Part shown: positions 9,115 through 19,026 of the stretch, one piece after another | Layout: each line of letters begins with the position of its first letter | Position numbering within the stretch: position 1 is the first letter of the stretch | Position numbers and translations under genes: made by a program | Source of the DNA: Duganella aquatilis | Lineage (GTDB): Bacteria; Pseudomonadota; Gammaproteobacteria; Burkholderiales; Burkholderiaceae_D | Assembly (NCBI RefSeq): GCF_009674565.1 | Contig: NZ_WKJL01000016.1 | Coordinates: forward strand, 1 to 64,000 | Direction of reading: 5' to 3' | DNA: 64,000 nucleotides | The notes under the pieces: model-generated | Database searches by the model: none | Seen by the model: only the letters and a program-made list of their open reading frames with translations | What the model was told of the DNA's origin: nothing

Positions 9115-9536
9115 GGCATCGTACCTTGGATGCGCCGAACTGCTTCCGTTACCTGAATGATCGGTATATTTTGGTACTGCTTCATCACCAGAAGGTCAAC
9201 ATCCCCGGTGACGATTAAATCTGCCGACGCCTTTGCGGCGCAAGCAAGCACAATGTCGTCATTGATATCCCGACAGAGCTGCGGCACTGGCTTGGAGACG
9301 ATGATTTTCTTTGTAAAGCTTGAGTAGTTTTGCTGAAGCATATCGATATTGATGCCTGCGGCCGAAATTTTTTTATAAAATTTGGCATAGCCACACACTC
9401 GTCCGAGTTCCGCTAATAATTCTTCGCAGGTGAAGATCTCGGCTTTTTGTAATCGAACGAGATCAAGCAATTTCCTTGGCGCGCCGTGCCACAGCAGCCC
9501 CGATATGACAATATTTGTATCAAGTACGAGCCGCAT
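9111..9536 (-). CDS. PIN-domain toxin of a type II toxin-antitoxin pair
   Basis: A 141-residue PIN-domain protein of the putative toxin family COG1569. Acidic metal-binding residues are seen in VLDTNIVISG (Asp6), the central DINDD segment and TGDVDLL near residue 113. PIN toxins are RNases. The start overlaps the 3' end of the upstream antitoxin by 17 nt, the usual coupled arrangement. RNase activity here is inferred from the family. The target is unknown. Confidence 0.85.
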   Translation of the reverse strand: MRLVLDTNIVISGLLWHGAPRKLLDLVRLQKAEIFTCEELLAELGRVCGYAKFYKKISAAGINIDMLQQNYSSFTKKIIVSKPVPQLCRDINDDIVLACAAKASADLIVTGDVDLLVMKQYQNIPIIQVTEAVRRIQGTMP

Positions 9537-9759
9537 TTTCAGCGGCCTGCTGTGAGCGAATTTCTACCTCGACTTCTTCAGGCGTCATTGCAGGCCCATC
9601 TAGTGCGGCCATTTTATCTGCAGCAAAGAAAAGCTGGTCGGTGCGCACACGCCGTATCTCTGCACGAAGTAGCTCGGCTAACTTCTCCGGAGTTAAAAGG
9701 CCGAGTTCATCAGCATCGCGTATGAGCTCTTCTTGCAAGGAAAACCTTATCGTCTTCAT
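9520..9759 (-). CDS. Antitoxin partner of the PIN toxin
   Basis: A 79-residue acidic protein directly upstream of and overlapping the PIN gene. The N terminus (MKTIRFSLQEELIRDADELG) looks like a ribbon-helix-helix DNA-binding arm, and the C-terminal acidic helix would bind the toxin. As in type II systems it probably neutralises the toxin and represses the operon. The assignment rests on position and general form. Confidence 0.75.
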   Translation of the reverse strand: MKTIRFSLQEELIRDADELGLLTPEKLAELLRAEIRRVRTDQLFFAADKMAALDGPAMTPEEVEVEIRSQQAAENAART

Positions 9760-9831
9760 GATTGTCCTCCAGTTGACATATCAGTATAGGCTGCATGGAC
9801 GCGTGCCAAAAGAATGCCGGTTTGACCAAAA

Positions 9832-10150
9832 TCAAATGGTGACCGTCGCTTCAATTTCAAACAGCATGCCGTCGAGCGCGAGGCGAGGTACGGGGATCAG
9901 GGTACAGGTTGGAGCAGGGTGTTCGCCCCATGCTGCGCGCAAGGCGCTGCCGAAGATGTGCAGGCGTTCTTCGCTATGGTCGACGATCAAGGCGGTCACT
10001 TTCGCGATGTTCCACAGTTTTGTATCCGCAGCTTGCATGGCGGTTTGCAGGTTGCTGAGCGCTTGCTGGACTTGGGTGGCGAAGTCTTCACACATAACGC
10101 CGTTTTCGTCTTCGCCGCCTTGGCCGGCAATGTAGATGATGCGCGCGGGC
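9832..10150 (-). pseudogene. RidA-family protein fragment lacking its N terminus
   Basis: Translation from about 10145 down to the stop at 9832 matches the RidA (YjgF/L-PSP) fold: IIYIAGQGG, then QVQQALSNLQTAM, and the conserved C-terminal FEIEATVTI. Roughly the first 25 residues of the family are absent. Upstream of 10150 the frame stays open but reads antisense to a soxR fragment, giving an arginine-rich peptide unlike any RidA. The break coincides with loss of the soxR 5' end, so one deletion probably removed both starts and the shared promoter region. The usual RidA arginine near residue 105 is also not evident. Confidence 0.75.
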
Positions 10151-10556
10151 GGAACGCGCCGGCGTTGCCGTCTCCGCGCTGCATTTTTATGAAGCCAAGG
10201 GTTTGATTCATTCCGTGCGCAGCAGCGGCAACCAGCGACGTTATGCACGCTCGGTGTTGCGCCGACTGGCCGTTATCAAGGTGGCGCAGCGCGTCGGCCT
10301 GCCGCTGGCGGACATCGCACAGGCACTCAACGCGCTGCCATCCAGCCGCACGCCCACCGTGGCCGACTGGCGCCGTCTGTCCGCAGCGTGGAAAAGGGAA
10401 CTCGAAGAACGCATCACCACACTGACCCAACTGCGCGACCAGCTGGACGGCTGCATCGGCTGCGGATGCCTGTCGCTGAAAGCCTGCCCGCTACGCAATG
10501 CCGGGGACGCACTGGTCGATCAGGGCGCCGTACCGCATTTCAGAGAGGGAAACTAG
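10149..10556 (+). pseudogene. soxR: SoxR-like MerR-family regulator lacking its first residues and start
   Basis: The reading frame gives AERAGVAVSALHFYEAKGLIHS and continues through the SoxR body to the [2Fe-2S] cysteine cluster CIGCGCLSLKAC near the C terminus, so it is SoxR and not a generic MerR. Homology begins only inside the first recognition helix. About ten N-terminal residues (the LTIGEVA part) are missing and an in-frame TGA sits at 10137-10139. A TTG at 10203 could start a shorter protein, but that would lack part of the DNA-binding helix. Probably non-functional as a redox regulator. Confidence 0.75.
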
Positions 10557-10668
10557 CTGATAAAAAGCGAACTATCTAACGTACCGGCGGCATCGGACGC
10601 CATGATTAGTCGCTTCCGCAGGTTGGCTAAGGTAGAGTGGGAGTATTTCCATCATTCCACGCGATTGC

Positions 10669-11064
10669 ATGAAACCTCATCTCGGTTATGTCACCATGGC
10701 GCTTCTGATCAGCAGCTGCGCCAGCATGCCGCCGCCGGTCGTGCTGGAAAACACCGGTACGGAGTTTCCGACCATGTGCATGCTGCTGCAGTCAGACGGC
10801 AGCTTGATCTTCCGTGGTGGCTTCGCGTTTTACAATCCAGGTACATGGCGGCGCACCGACAACGATGTGTTAACCGTGACCTTGGGTGGAACCGAGCCAT
10901 TCCCCACGCCGGTGCTGAAGGAACAGCTGCCGAAACACATCGGCGGCCTGCTCGGTTTTGACGAGAAGCGACGGGAGATCACCTATCGCTTCGACGCCAA
11001 AACCGAGTTCCTCAACTTCGGCAACTTCTACTTCTACCGCGCGGCAAGCTGCCACGCTTCCTGA
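10669..11064 (+). CDS. Hypothetical lipoprotein
   Basis: A 131-residue protein with a short signal peptide and a lipobox ending at Cys17 (LLISSC), so it is probably a lipidated envelope protein. The mature part is small and rich in beta-strand-like segments; I do not recognise a family. It converges with icmF with a 1-nt gap. Confidence 0.6.
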   Translation: MKPHLGYVTMALLISSCASMPPPVVLENTGTEFPTMCMLLQSDGSLIFRGGFAFYNPGTWRRTDNDVLTVTLGGTEPFPTPVLKEQLPKHIGGLLGFDEKRREITYRFDAKTEFLNFGNFYFYRAASCHAS

Positions 11065-11065
11065 C

Positions 11066-14000
11066 CTACATATTGCGGCGATACTGGCCACCGACTTCGA
11101 ACAGCGCGGTGGTGATCTGGCCGAGTGAGCAGACGCGGACGGCGTCCATCAGCTTGTCGAACACGTTGGCGTTGTCGATGGCGGCTTGCTGCAAGGCGGC
11201 CAGTGCTTGCGGCGCTTCGGCCGCATGGCGCGTGTGGAAGTCCTCCAGGCGCTTGAGCTGCGATTGCTTTTCATCGTCGGTGGAGCGTGCCAGTTCGATC
11301 TGCTGCGGCGCTTCCACGCCTTTCGGATTGCGGAAGGTGTTGACGCCAATGATGGGCAGCGTGCCGTCGTGCTTCTGGTGCTCGTACAGCATCGACTCTT
11401 CCTGGATCTTGCCGCGCTGGTAGCCGGTTTCCATCGCGCCCAGTACGCCGCCACGTTCGGCGATGCGTTCGAATTCCTGCAGCACCGCTTCTTCCACCAT
11501 GTCGGTCAGTTCGTCCATGATGAACGAACCCTGGTTCGGATTCTCGTTCTTGGCCAGTCCCCATTCACGGTTGATGATCAACTGGATCGCCAGTGCGCGG
11601 CGCACCGATTCGTCGGTCGGCGTGGTGATGGCTTCGTCGTAGGCGTTGGTGTGCAGCGAGTTGCAGTTGTCGTAGATCGCGATCAGCGCCTGCAGCGTGG
11701 TGCGGATGTCGTTGAAGTCGATTTCCTGCGCGTGCAGCGAACGGCCCGAGGTCTGCACGTGGTACTTGAGTTTTTGCGAGCGGTCGTTGGCGCCGTATTT
11801 GTCGCGCATCGCCACGGCCCAGATGCGGCGGGCGACGCGGCCTAGCACCGTGTATTCCGGGTCCATGCCATTCGAGAAGAAGAACGACAGGTTGGGCGCG
11901 AAGTCGTCAATGTGCATGCCGCGCGCCAGATAAGCTTCCACGAACGTGAAGCCATTCGACAGCGTGAACGCCAGCTGCGAGATCGGGTTCGCGCCCGCTT
12001 CGGCGATGTGGTAGCCGGAGATCGATACCGAGTAGAAGTTGCGCACCTGGTGGTGCACGAAGTATTCCTGGATATCGCCCATCACCTTCAGCGAGAATTC
12101 CGTCGAGAAGATGCAGGTGTTCTGGCCCTGGTCTTCCTTGAGGATGTCCGCCTGCACGGTGCCGCGCACGTTTTGCAGCACCCAGGCCTTGATCTTGGCC
12201 GCTTCGTCGGCGCTAGGCTGGCGTTTGTTCTCTTCGACGAACTTGTCCACCTGCTGATCGATGGCGGTGTTCATGAACATCGCCAGGATGGTCGGCGCCG
12301 GGCCGTTGATGGTCATCGACACCGAGGTGCTCGGGCTGCACAGATTGAAGCCGTCGTACAGCACTTTCATGTCGTCCAGCGTGGCGATGGACACGCCCGA
12401 GTTGCCGACCTTGCCGTAGATGTCCGGCCGCAGCGCAGGATCGGCGCCGTACAGGGTGACCGAGTCGAATGCAGTGGACAGGCGCTTGGCGTCCATGCCG
12501 GTGGAGACCAGCTTGAAGCGACGGTTGGTGCGGAAGGCGTCGCCTTCGCCGGCGAACATGCGGGTTGGATCTTCGCCTTCGCGCTTGAAGGCGAATACGC
12601 CGGCGGTGAACGGGAAGGAGCCGGGCACGTTTTCCAGCATCAGGAAGCGCAGGATTTCGCCGTGGTCTTCGTAGCGCGGCAGCGCCACCTTGCGGATGCG
12701 CGTGCCGGATAGCGTGTGCTGCACCAGACGCGTGCGGATTTCCTTGTCGCGGATTTTCACCACGTAGTCGTCGCCGGCGTAGGCGGCCTGCATGTCGGGC
12801 CATTGCGCCAGCAGCTTGCGGGCGCCGGCATCCATCTCGGCATCGCGTTCGGCGATCAGGTCGTCAAAGTCGGCGGACTTGTGGGCGACGGCCAGCATGC
12901 GTTTGGATTCGCTCAGTTGCTGGCGTTCGCGCGCCAGTGTGACCTGCTTGCGCGTGAAGCGGTGGTAGCCGCGCACGGTGTCGGCGATCTCCGCCAGGTA
13001 GCGCGCGCGGGCCGGCGGCACGATCACGTTCTTGCCGCTGGAGTGGTGCACGTCCGTCGCCAGCAGCTTGCCTGCTTGCGCCTTCAGGCCGAATTGCGCC
13101 AGCTTGGGCAGCAGGCCCTGGTACAGCGCCGTCACGCCGTCGTCGTTGAAGCGCGAGGCCTGCGTGCCGTAGACCGGCATTTCTTCCGGACGCTTGCTCC
13201 ACAGTTCGCGGTTGCGCTGGTACTGCTTGGCGACGTCGCGCAACGCATCCTGCGCGCCTTTGCGGTCAAACTTGTTGATGGCGATGAAGTCGGCGAAATC
13301 GAGCATGTCGATTTTTTCCAGCTGCGAGGCGGCGCCGAATTCCGGCGTCATCACGTACATCGATACGTCGACGTGCGGCACGATGGCGGCGTCGCCCTGG
13401 CCGATGCCGGAGGTTTCGACGATCACCAGGTCGAAGCCCGCCACCTTGCAGGCGGCGATGACGTCGGGCAGCGCCTGCGAAATCTCGGAGCCGGCTTCGC
13501 GCGTGGCCAGGGAGCGCATGAACACGCGTGCCTGTCCGGCCCACGGATTGATGGCGTTCATGCGGATGCGGTCACCCAGCAGCGCGCCGCCGGATTTGCG
13601 ACGCGACGGGTCGATGGAGATGATGGCGATGTTCAGCGTGTCGCCCTGGTCGAGGCGGATGCGGCGTATCAGTTCATCGGTCAGCGAGGATTTGCCGGCG
13701 CCGCCGGTGCCGGTAATGCCCAGCGTCGGCACCGGCAGGTCTTCAGCGGCGGCCAGCAGTTCGGCGCGCAGCGTCGGCGAGGCTTTTTCGTTTTCCAGTG
13801 CGGTGATCAGTTGCGCCAGCGGACGGTGGCGCGCGGCGATGTCGCCTTCGCGCAGCGGCGCCAGCGTGGTTGGCGAGTAGTGCGACAGGTCGATGTCGCA
13901 CTGCTGCACCATCCACTGGATCATGCCGACCAGGCCCATGCGCTGGCCGTCTTCGGGGCTGAAGATTTTGGTGATGCCGTAAGCGTGCAGCTCTTCGATC

Positions 14001-14353
14001 TCGCTCGGGACGATGACGCCGCCGCCGCCGCCGAACACCTTGATGTGCGCGCCGCCGCGCTGGCGCAGCAGGTCGATCATGTATTTGAAGTATTCGACGT
14101 GGCCGCCCTGGTAGCTGGAGATGGCGATGCCTTGCACGTCTTCCGCCAGCGCGGCGGTGACCACTTCGTCCACCGAGCGGTTATGCCCGAGGTGGACGAC
14201 TTCCACGCCGTTCGATTGCAGGATGCGGCGCATGATGTTGATCGAGGCGTCGTGGCCGTCGAACAGCGAGGCGGCGGTGACGAAGCGAACCTTGTTTTTC
14301 ACGCGCGGCTCATCCGCGACGGCCGCGATTTTCGGAGTCGAGAGATCGTTCAT
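11066..14353 (-). CDS. icmF: Fused isobutyryl-CoA mutase IcmF
   Basis: A 1095-residue fusion in IcmF order: an N-terminal B12-binding domain (DGHDAS lower-ligand motif near residue 32), a MeaI-type G-protein chaperone with P-loop GGAGKSS near residue 218, then the mutase catalytic domain. It rearranges isobutyryl-CoA and n-butyryl-CoA using adenosylcobalamin; some relatives act on isovaleryl- or pivalyl-CoA, and which applies is not readable here. The fused GTPase reloads and protects the cofactor. It lies 59 bp downstream of the oxidoreductase gene on the same strand, with a LiuR-like dyad in that gap, fitting branched-chain acid catabolism. Confidence 0.93.
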   Translation of the reverse strand: MNDLSTPKIAAVADEPRVKNKVRFVTAASLFDGHDASINIMRRILQSNGVEVVHLGHNRSVDEVVTAALAEDVQGIAISSYQGGHVEYFKYMIDLLRQRGGAHIKVFGGGGGVIVPSEIEELHAYGITKIFSPEDGQRMGLVGMIQWMVQQCDIDLSHYSPTTLAPLREGDIAARHRPLAQLITALENEKASPTLRAELLAAAEDLPVPTLGITGTGGAGKSSLTDELIRRIRLDQGDTLNIAIISIDPSRRKSGGALLGDRIRMNAINPWAGQARVFMRSLATREAGSEISQALPDVIAACKVAGFDLVIVETSGIGQGDAAIVPHVDVSMYVMTPEFGAASQLEKIDMLDFADFIAINKFDRKGAQDALRDVAKQYQRNRELWSKRPEEMPVYGTQASRFNDDGVTALYQGLLPKLAQFGLKAQAGKLLATDVHHSSGKNVIVPPARARYLAEIADTVRGYHRFTRKQVTLARERQQLSESKRMLAVAHKSADFDDLIAERDAEMDAGARKLLAQWPDMQAAYAGDDYVVKIRDKEIRTRLVQHTLSGTRIRKVALPRYEDHGEILRFLMLENVPGSFPFTAGVFAFKREGEDPTRMFAGEGDAFRTNRRFKLVSTGMDAKRLSTAFDSVTLYGADPALRPDIYGKVGNSGVSIATLDDMKVLYDGFNLCSPSTSVSMTINGPAPTILAMFMNTAIDQQVDKFVEENKRQPSADEAAKIKAWVLQNVRGTVQADILKEDQGQNTCIFSTEFSLKVMGDIQEYFVHHQVRNFYSVSISGYHIAEAGANPISQLAFTLSNGFTFVEAYLARGMHIDDFAPNLSFFFSNGMDPEYTVLGRVARRIWAVAMRDKYGANDRSQKLKYHVQTSGRSLHAQEIDFNDIRTTLQALIAIYDNCNSLHTNAYDEAITTPTDESVRRALAIQLIINREWGLAKNENPNQGSFIMDELTDMVEEAVLQEFERIAERGGVLGAMETGYQRGKIQEESMLYEHQKHDGTLPIIGVNTFRNPKGVEAPQQIELARSTDDEKQSQLKRLEDFHTRHAAEAPQALAALQQAAIDNANVFDKLMDAVRVCSLGQITTALFEVGGQYRRNM

Positions 14354-14385
14354 TGGTGTCCCTAATAATATTTTTATCGATTATA

Positions 14386-14406
14386 TGACGTTTACGTTAA
14401 CGTCAA
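14386..14406. promoter_or_regulatory. LiuR-like operator upstream of icmF
   Basis: TGACGTTTACGTTAACGTCA, with TTTACGTTAACGTCAA inside it, resembles the sites described for LiuR, the MerR-family regulator of branched-chain amino acid degradation in proteobacteria. It starts about 33 bp upstream of the icmF start codon. The match is from memory of the motif. Confidence 0.5.
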
Positions 14407-14412
14407 TGCGCG

Positions 14413-17400
14413 TCAAGCTGCATGCCGTTGCGTGAACTGCGCGAGCAGGCGGGCCTTCTCGGTGCGGAAGGTGGCCACGGCCTTTTCCTTCACGTGACCG
14501 AAGCCGCGCACTTTTTCAGGCAGCGCGGCCAGTTCGACCGCCGTCGCGTGGTTATCCGCGTTCAGCTGGCCGATCAGCGCCGTCACCATGTCGCGATACT
14601 CGCCGATCAGCGCGCGCTCCATCCGGCGCTCTTCGGTGTAGCCGAAGACATCGAACGCGCCACCGCGCAGGCCTTTGAACTTGGCCAGCAGTTTGAACGC
14701 GCTCCACATCCACGAACCGAATTCCGCTTTCACCAGATGGCCCTTGGCGTCCTTCCTGGCGAACATCGGCGGCGCCAGGTTGAATTTCACGCTGAAGTTG
14801 CCCTCGAATTGCTGCTGCAGTTGTTCGACAAAGCGGCCATCCGTGTACAGGCGCGCCACTTCGTATTCATCCTTGTAGGCCATCAGCTTGAAGTAGTACT
14901 TGGCCACGGCGGTGGACAGCTTGTTGCCCAGGCCGAGCGTGGTTTCCTTCGCGCGCACCTGCGCCACCAGCTCCGAATAGGTGTTGGCATAAGCGGCGTT
15001 CTGGTACGACGTGAGGAACTCCATGCGCCTGGCGACGACGTGGTCCAGGTTTTGCGGCATCTGCATGACGATGGCCTGCGCCGGCGTGGCGGTGCGCTCG
15101 ACGCGCTTCAGGTCCACGGCGGCGCGGCGGCCCCACAGCAGGCTTTTCTTGTTCGATGCGACCGCCACGCCATTCAGTTCGATCGCGCGCAGCAGCGATT
15201 CTTCTTTCAGCGGGATGCGGCCGCGCTGCCAGGCATAGCCCAGCATGAACAGGTTGGCGGCGATCGAGTCGCCCATCAGCGCGGTGGCCAGCTTGGTGGC
15301 GTCGATGAAGTCCGCCGCGCCGGCGCCGACCGATTCCTCGATCAGCGCACGCACGTCGGCGGCCGGATATTCCCAGTCGGCGTTCTGCGCGAAGGTGCCC
15401 GGCGGCTGCTCGTGCAGGTTGACGATGGCCAGCGTGCGGCCGGGGCGCATCTTCGATACCGCATCGGAGGCGCCGGCGGTCAGCATGTCGCAGCCGAGGA
15501 TGACGTCCGCTTCGCCCGTGGCGATGCGCTGCGCGCGCAGATGCGATGGCGTGCGCGCGATCTTGACGTGCGAGGTGACCGAGCCGTTTTTCTGCGACAT
15601 GCCGGTCATGTCCAGCACCGAGGCGCCTTTGCCTTCGATGTGCGCGGCCATGCCCATCAGCGCGCCGACAGTGATCACGCCGGTGCCGCCGATGCCGTTG
15701 ATCAAGATGTTGTATGGCTGTTCGCATTCCGGCAGCGTTGGCGTTGGCAGTTCATCCCAGCCGTCATCGCTCTTGGTGGCGCCGGTCTTGGATTTTTTCA
15801 GCGCGCCGCCTTCGACCGTGACGAAGCTCGGGCAGAAACCCTTGACGCACGAGTAGTCCTTGTTGCACGACGATTGATCGATGGTGCGTTTGCGGCCGAA
15901 TTCCGTTTCCTTCGGCAGGATCGACACGCAGTTCGACTGAATGCCGCAGTCGCCGCAACCCTCGCACACGGCTTCGTTGATGACCATGCGCTTGGCGATG
16001 TCGGGATAGGCGCCGGTTTTGCGGCGGCGGCGCTTCTCGGCGGCGCAGGTCTGGTCGTAGATCAGCACCGAGACGCCGGACACTTCGCGCAGTTCGCGCT
16101 GCACCGCATCCATGTCCTTGCGGTCGTGCAGCGACACCAGCGACGGCAGCGCCGAACGGTCGGTGTAGCGCGACAGGTCTTCCGTCACCAGCGCGATGCG
16201 TTTGACGCCTTCGGCCGCCATCTGCTGCGCGATCATCGGCACCGAGGTCTGGCCGTCCACCGGCTGGCCGCCGGTCATGGCGACAGCGTCGTTGTACAGG
16301 ATCTTGTAGGTCATGTTGACCTTGGCCGCCACCGCCGCGCGGATCGCCAGGTAGCCGGAGTGGAAGTAGGTGCCGTCGCCCAGGTTCTGGAACACGTGCG
16401 GAATCTTCGAGAACGCGGCCTGGCCGATCCACGGCGCACCTTCGCCGCCCATGTGCGTGGTCAGCTTGTTGAATTCAGGGTAGATAGAGGTGGCCATCAC
16501 GTGGCAGCCGATGCCGGCCAGCGCGAAGGAACCATCCGGCACCTTGGTTGAGGTGTTGTGCGGGCATCCGGAGCAGTAGAAGGCCGGGCGGAAAGGCGTG
16601 TTGATGGCCTTCTTCAGCACCGCATCCTTGGCGTCGAGGAAGGTCAGGCGCGCCTTGATCTGGTCGTGGATGTTGGCGTCGCTGATGTAGCGCGCCACGC
16701 GGCTGGCGATCACGCGCGCCACTTGCGACACCGAGAAGTCGGCCTTCGGCGGCAGCAGCCATTCGCCGCGCGGCGCGACCCACTCGCCCTTGTCGTCGAA
16801 TTTGCCGACCACGCGCGGACGCACGTCGTCGCGCCAGTTGTACAGCTGCTCCTTCAGCTGGTATTCGACGAACTGGCGTTTTTCTTCCACCACCAGGATT
16901 TCGTCGAGACCCTGCGCGAATTCGCGCACGCTGTCCGGCTCCAGCGGCCATGGCATCGCCACCTTGAACAGGCGCAGGCCAACCTTGGCCGCCATGGCTT
17001 CGTCGATGCCCAGTTCCTCCAGCGCTTCCAGCACGTCCAGGTAGGATTTGCCGGAGGCGATGATGCCCAGCTTGGCGTCCGGCGCATCGATGGTGGTGTG
17101 ATTCAGCTTGTTCTCGCGCGCGTAGGCCAGCGCGGCGTAGATTTTGTAGTCCTGCATCAGCGCTTCCTGATTGCGCGCCTGCTGGCCCAGCGGCACCGAG
17201 GACAGGCGCGCGTTCAGGCCGCCGGCCGGCATCACGAAATCCTTCGGCAGCCTGGTCTCGACGCGGAACGGATCGGCGTCGATCGAGGCCGACGACTCCA
17301 CCGTGTCGGCCAGCGCCTTGAAGGCCACCGCGCAGCCGGAGAAGCGCGACATGGCCCAGCCGTGGATGCCGAGGTCGAGGTATTCCTGCACATTGCAAGG

Positions 17401-17931
17401 GTAGAGCACCGGCACCATGCAGGCCGAGAAGATGTGGTCCGACTGGTGCGGCAGCGTGGACGAATACGCGCCATGGTCGTCGCCCGCCACCAGCAGCACG
17501 CCGCCATGCTTGGCGGTGCCGGCGTGGTTCATGTGCTTGAAGACGTCGCCGCAGCGGTCCACGCCGGGGCCTTTGCCGTACCACATGGCGAACACGCCGT
17601 CGTACTTCGACTCGCCGATCAGGTCCACCTGCTGCGATCCCCACACGGCGGTCGCCGCCAGATCCTCGTTCACGCCCGGCACAAACTGCACGTGGTGCGC
17701 TTCGAGGTGCGGCTTGGCTTTCCACAGGTTTTCGTCCAGCCCGCCCAGCGGCGAGCCGCGGTAGCCGGAGATGAAGCCGGCCGTATTCAGGCCGGACGCC
17801 TGGTCGCGCAGGCGCTGCATCATCGGCAGACGCACCAGGGCCTGGATGCCGGACAGGAAGATGGTGCCCTGGGTGTTGGTGTATTTGTCGTCGAGGCTCA
17901 CGGACGTGAGCGAGCTGGTGCCGTCTGGCAT
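14413..17931 (-). CDS. Indolepyruvate ferredoxin oxidoreductase, fused alpha-beta form
   Basis: A 1172-residue single-chain 2-oxoacid oxidoreductase. The N-terminal half is IorA-like (thiamine-diphosphate enzyme, GYRGSPLGGLD near residue 57). A ferredoxin-like cysteine cluster CEGCGDCGIQSNC lies near residue 655. The C-terminal part is IorB-like, with NGIGGTGVITVG. It oxidatively decarboxylates aryl or branched 2-oxoacids to acyl-CoA with ferredoxin as acceptor. Fused forms are common in betaproteobacteria. The neighbouring acyl-CoA mutase could act on a branched acyl-CoA product. A LysR gene lies upstream on the same strand. Confidence 0.9.
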   Translation of the reverse strand: MPDGTSSLTSVSLDDKYTNTQGTIFLSGIQALVRLPMMQRLRDQASGLNTAGFISGYRGSPLGGLDENLWKAKPHLEAHHVQFVPGVNEDLAATAVWGSQQVDLIGESKYDGVFAMWYGKGPGVDRCGDVFKHMNHAGTAKHGGVLLVAGDDHGAYSSTLPHQSDHIFSACMVPVLYPCNVQEYLDLGIHGWAMSRFSGCAVAFKALADTVESSASIDADPFRVETRLPKDFVMPAGGLNARLSSVPLGQQARNQEALMQDYKIYAALAYARENKLNHTTIDAPDAKLGIIASGKSYLDVLEALEELGIDEAMAAKVGLRLFKVAMPWPLEPDSVREFAQGLDEILVVEEKRQFVEYQLKEQLYNWRDDVRPRVVGKFDDKGEWVAPRGEWLLPPKADFSVSQVARVIASRVARYISDANIHDQIKARLTFLDAKDAVLKKAINTPFRPAFYCSGCPHNTSTKVPDGSFALAGIGCHVMATSIYPEFNKLTTHMGGEGAPWIGQAAFSKIPHVFQNLGDGTYFHSGYLAIRAAVAAKVNMTYKILYNDAVAMTGGQPVDGQTSVPMIAQQMAAEGVKRIALVTEDLSRYTDRSALPSLVSLHDRKDMDAVQRELREVSGVSVLIYDQTCAAEKRRRRKTGAYPDIAKRMVINEAVCEGCGDCGIQSNCVSILPKETEFGRKRTIDQSSCNKDYSCVKGFCPSFVTVEGGALKKSKTGATKSDDGWDELPTPTLPECEQPYNILINGIGGTGVITVGALMGMAAHIEGKGASVLDMTGMSQKNGSVTSHVKIARTPSHLRAQRIATGEADVILGCDMLTAGASDAVSKMRPGRTLAIVNLHEQPPGTFAQNADWEYPAADVRALIEESVGAGAADFIDATKLATALMGDSIAANLFMLGYAWQRGRIPLKEESLLRAIELNGVAVASNKKSLLWGRRAAVDLKRVERTATPAQAIVMQMPQNLDHVVARRMEFLTSYQNAAYANTYSELVAQVRAKETTLGLGNKLSTAVAKYYFKLMAYKDEYEVARLYTDGRFVEQLQQQFEGNFSVKFNLAPPMFARKDAKGHLVKAEFGSWMWSAFKLLAKFKGLRGGAFDVFGYTEERRMERALIGEYRDMVTALIGQLNADNHATAVELAALPEKVRGFGHVKEKAVATFRTEKARLLAQFTQRHAA

Positions 17932-18096
17932 GGTGGTGTCTCCGTTTTTGGTATCAGATCGCGCTCAAGCTGGGGGACGCCGGGTGGGCGTGCCAGGCTC
18001 AAGCCATGGTGCCGCATTGTTAGCGGCTTACTCCCAGTATGGGCGCGAGTTGACGTATACGGAAATACCGTTTGCCGATGGGGTCATAAGAAAAAC

Positions 18097-19026
18097 TTAT
18101 AGCGGCTTGGCGCCGGGCCACAATCCTTCCATGCACAGGCGCTCGCTGACCTGGCGCACGAGGCGGGTGACAGCAGCGGCCGCATTCGTCAGCGGGATGT
18201 TGCGCGAAAAGCACAGTACGACCGTGCGGGAAATCGCCGGGTTGTGGATGGGCTGTGCGCGCAGGGTGCCGCGTTGCAGTTCGTCCAGGACAGGCGCGGA
18301 GGGCAGCAGCGTCGCGCCCATGTCCGCCAGCAGCGCGGATTTGAGGATGGCGATGGAGTTAATCTCGATCACATTGCCGACGCCAAGGCCGGCAGCGCGC
18401 GCCACGCTCTCGATGCGCGGCCGCACGCCATGCTGCAGGCCGGGCAGGATCAGTGTCGCAGCCAGCGCCTCTCGCAATGTAAGTGAGTGCTTGCCATTGG
18501 CGTAGGCCGCATCGGCGCGCGAGATGAACTGCAGTTCCTCCTCGACCAGCGGCGTGGTGCCGAACTGCCCCAGCTGGCCATCGTCGAACAGTACCGCCAG
18601 GTTGATGCGGCCGGATTTGAGCTGCTCGCCCAGGTTGCCGGTCAGCTCCTCGGTGAGTTGCAGGGTGATTTCCGGATACTGGGCGCGGCTGGCCGTCAGC
18701 AGCGGCAGGGCCAGCGCGCCGGAAATACTGTGCGGCAGTCCCAGGGTGACGCTGCCGCTGGGGCGCTCGGCCGACTGCGCCACGGCGGACCGGGCGTCCG
18801 CGACTTGCTTGAGGATAGCCTGGGCGTGCTCGTAAAAGACCTTGCCGGCGTCCGTGCTGAGTACGCCCTGGGCGGAGCGGTGCAGCAGCTGCACGCCCAA
18901 TTCTTCCTCCAGCTGGCGTAGTTGCTGGGTGAGCGCGGGTTGCGCAACGTGCAAGATTACCGCCGCACGCGACAAGGAGCCGTGATCGACGATCGCAACA
19001 AAATAGCGTAACTGGCGTAGTTCCAT
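18097..19026 (-). CDS. LysR-family transcriptional regulator
   Basis: A 309-residue LysR protein starting MELRQLRYFVAIVDHGSLSR, with the N-terminal winged helix-turn-helix and a C-terminal effector domain. General resemblance is to Nac/CynR-like members. It lies 165 bp upstream of the indolepyruvate oxidoreductase on the same strand, so it may control that gene, although LysR proteins more often regulate divergent neighbours and the divergent one here is the HD-GYP gene. Confidence 0.88.
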   Translation of the reverse strand: MELRQLRYFVAIVDHGSLSRAAVILHVAQPALTQQLRQLEEELGVQLLHRSAQGVLSTDAGKVFYEHAQAILKQVADARSAVAQSAERPSGSVTLGLPHSISGALALPLLTASRAQYPEITLQLTEELTGNLGEQLKSGRINLAVLFDDGQLGQFGTTPLVEEELQFISRADAAYANGKHSLTLREALAATLILPGLQHGVRPRIESVARAAGLGVGNVIEINSIAILKSALLADMGATLLPSAPVLDELQRGTLRAQPIHNPAISRTVVLCFSRNIPLTNAAAAVTRLVRQVSERLCMEGLWPGAKPL

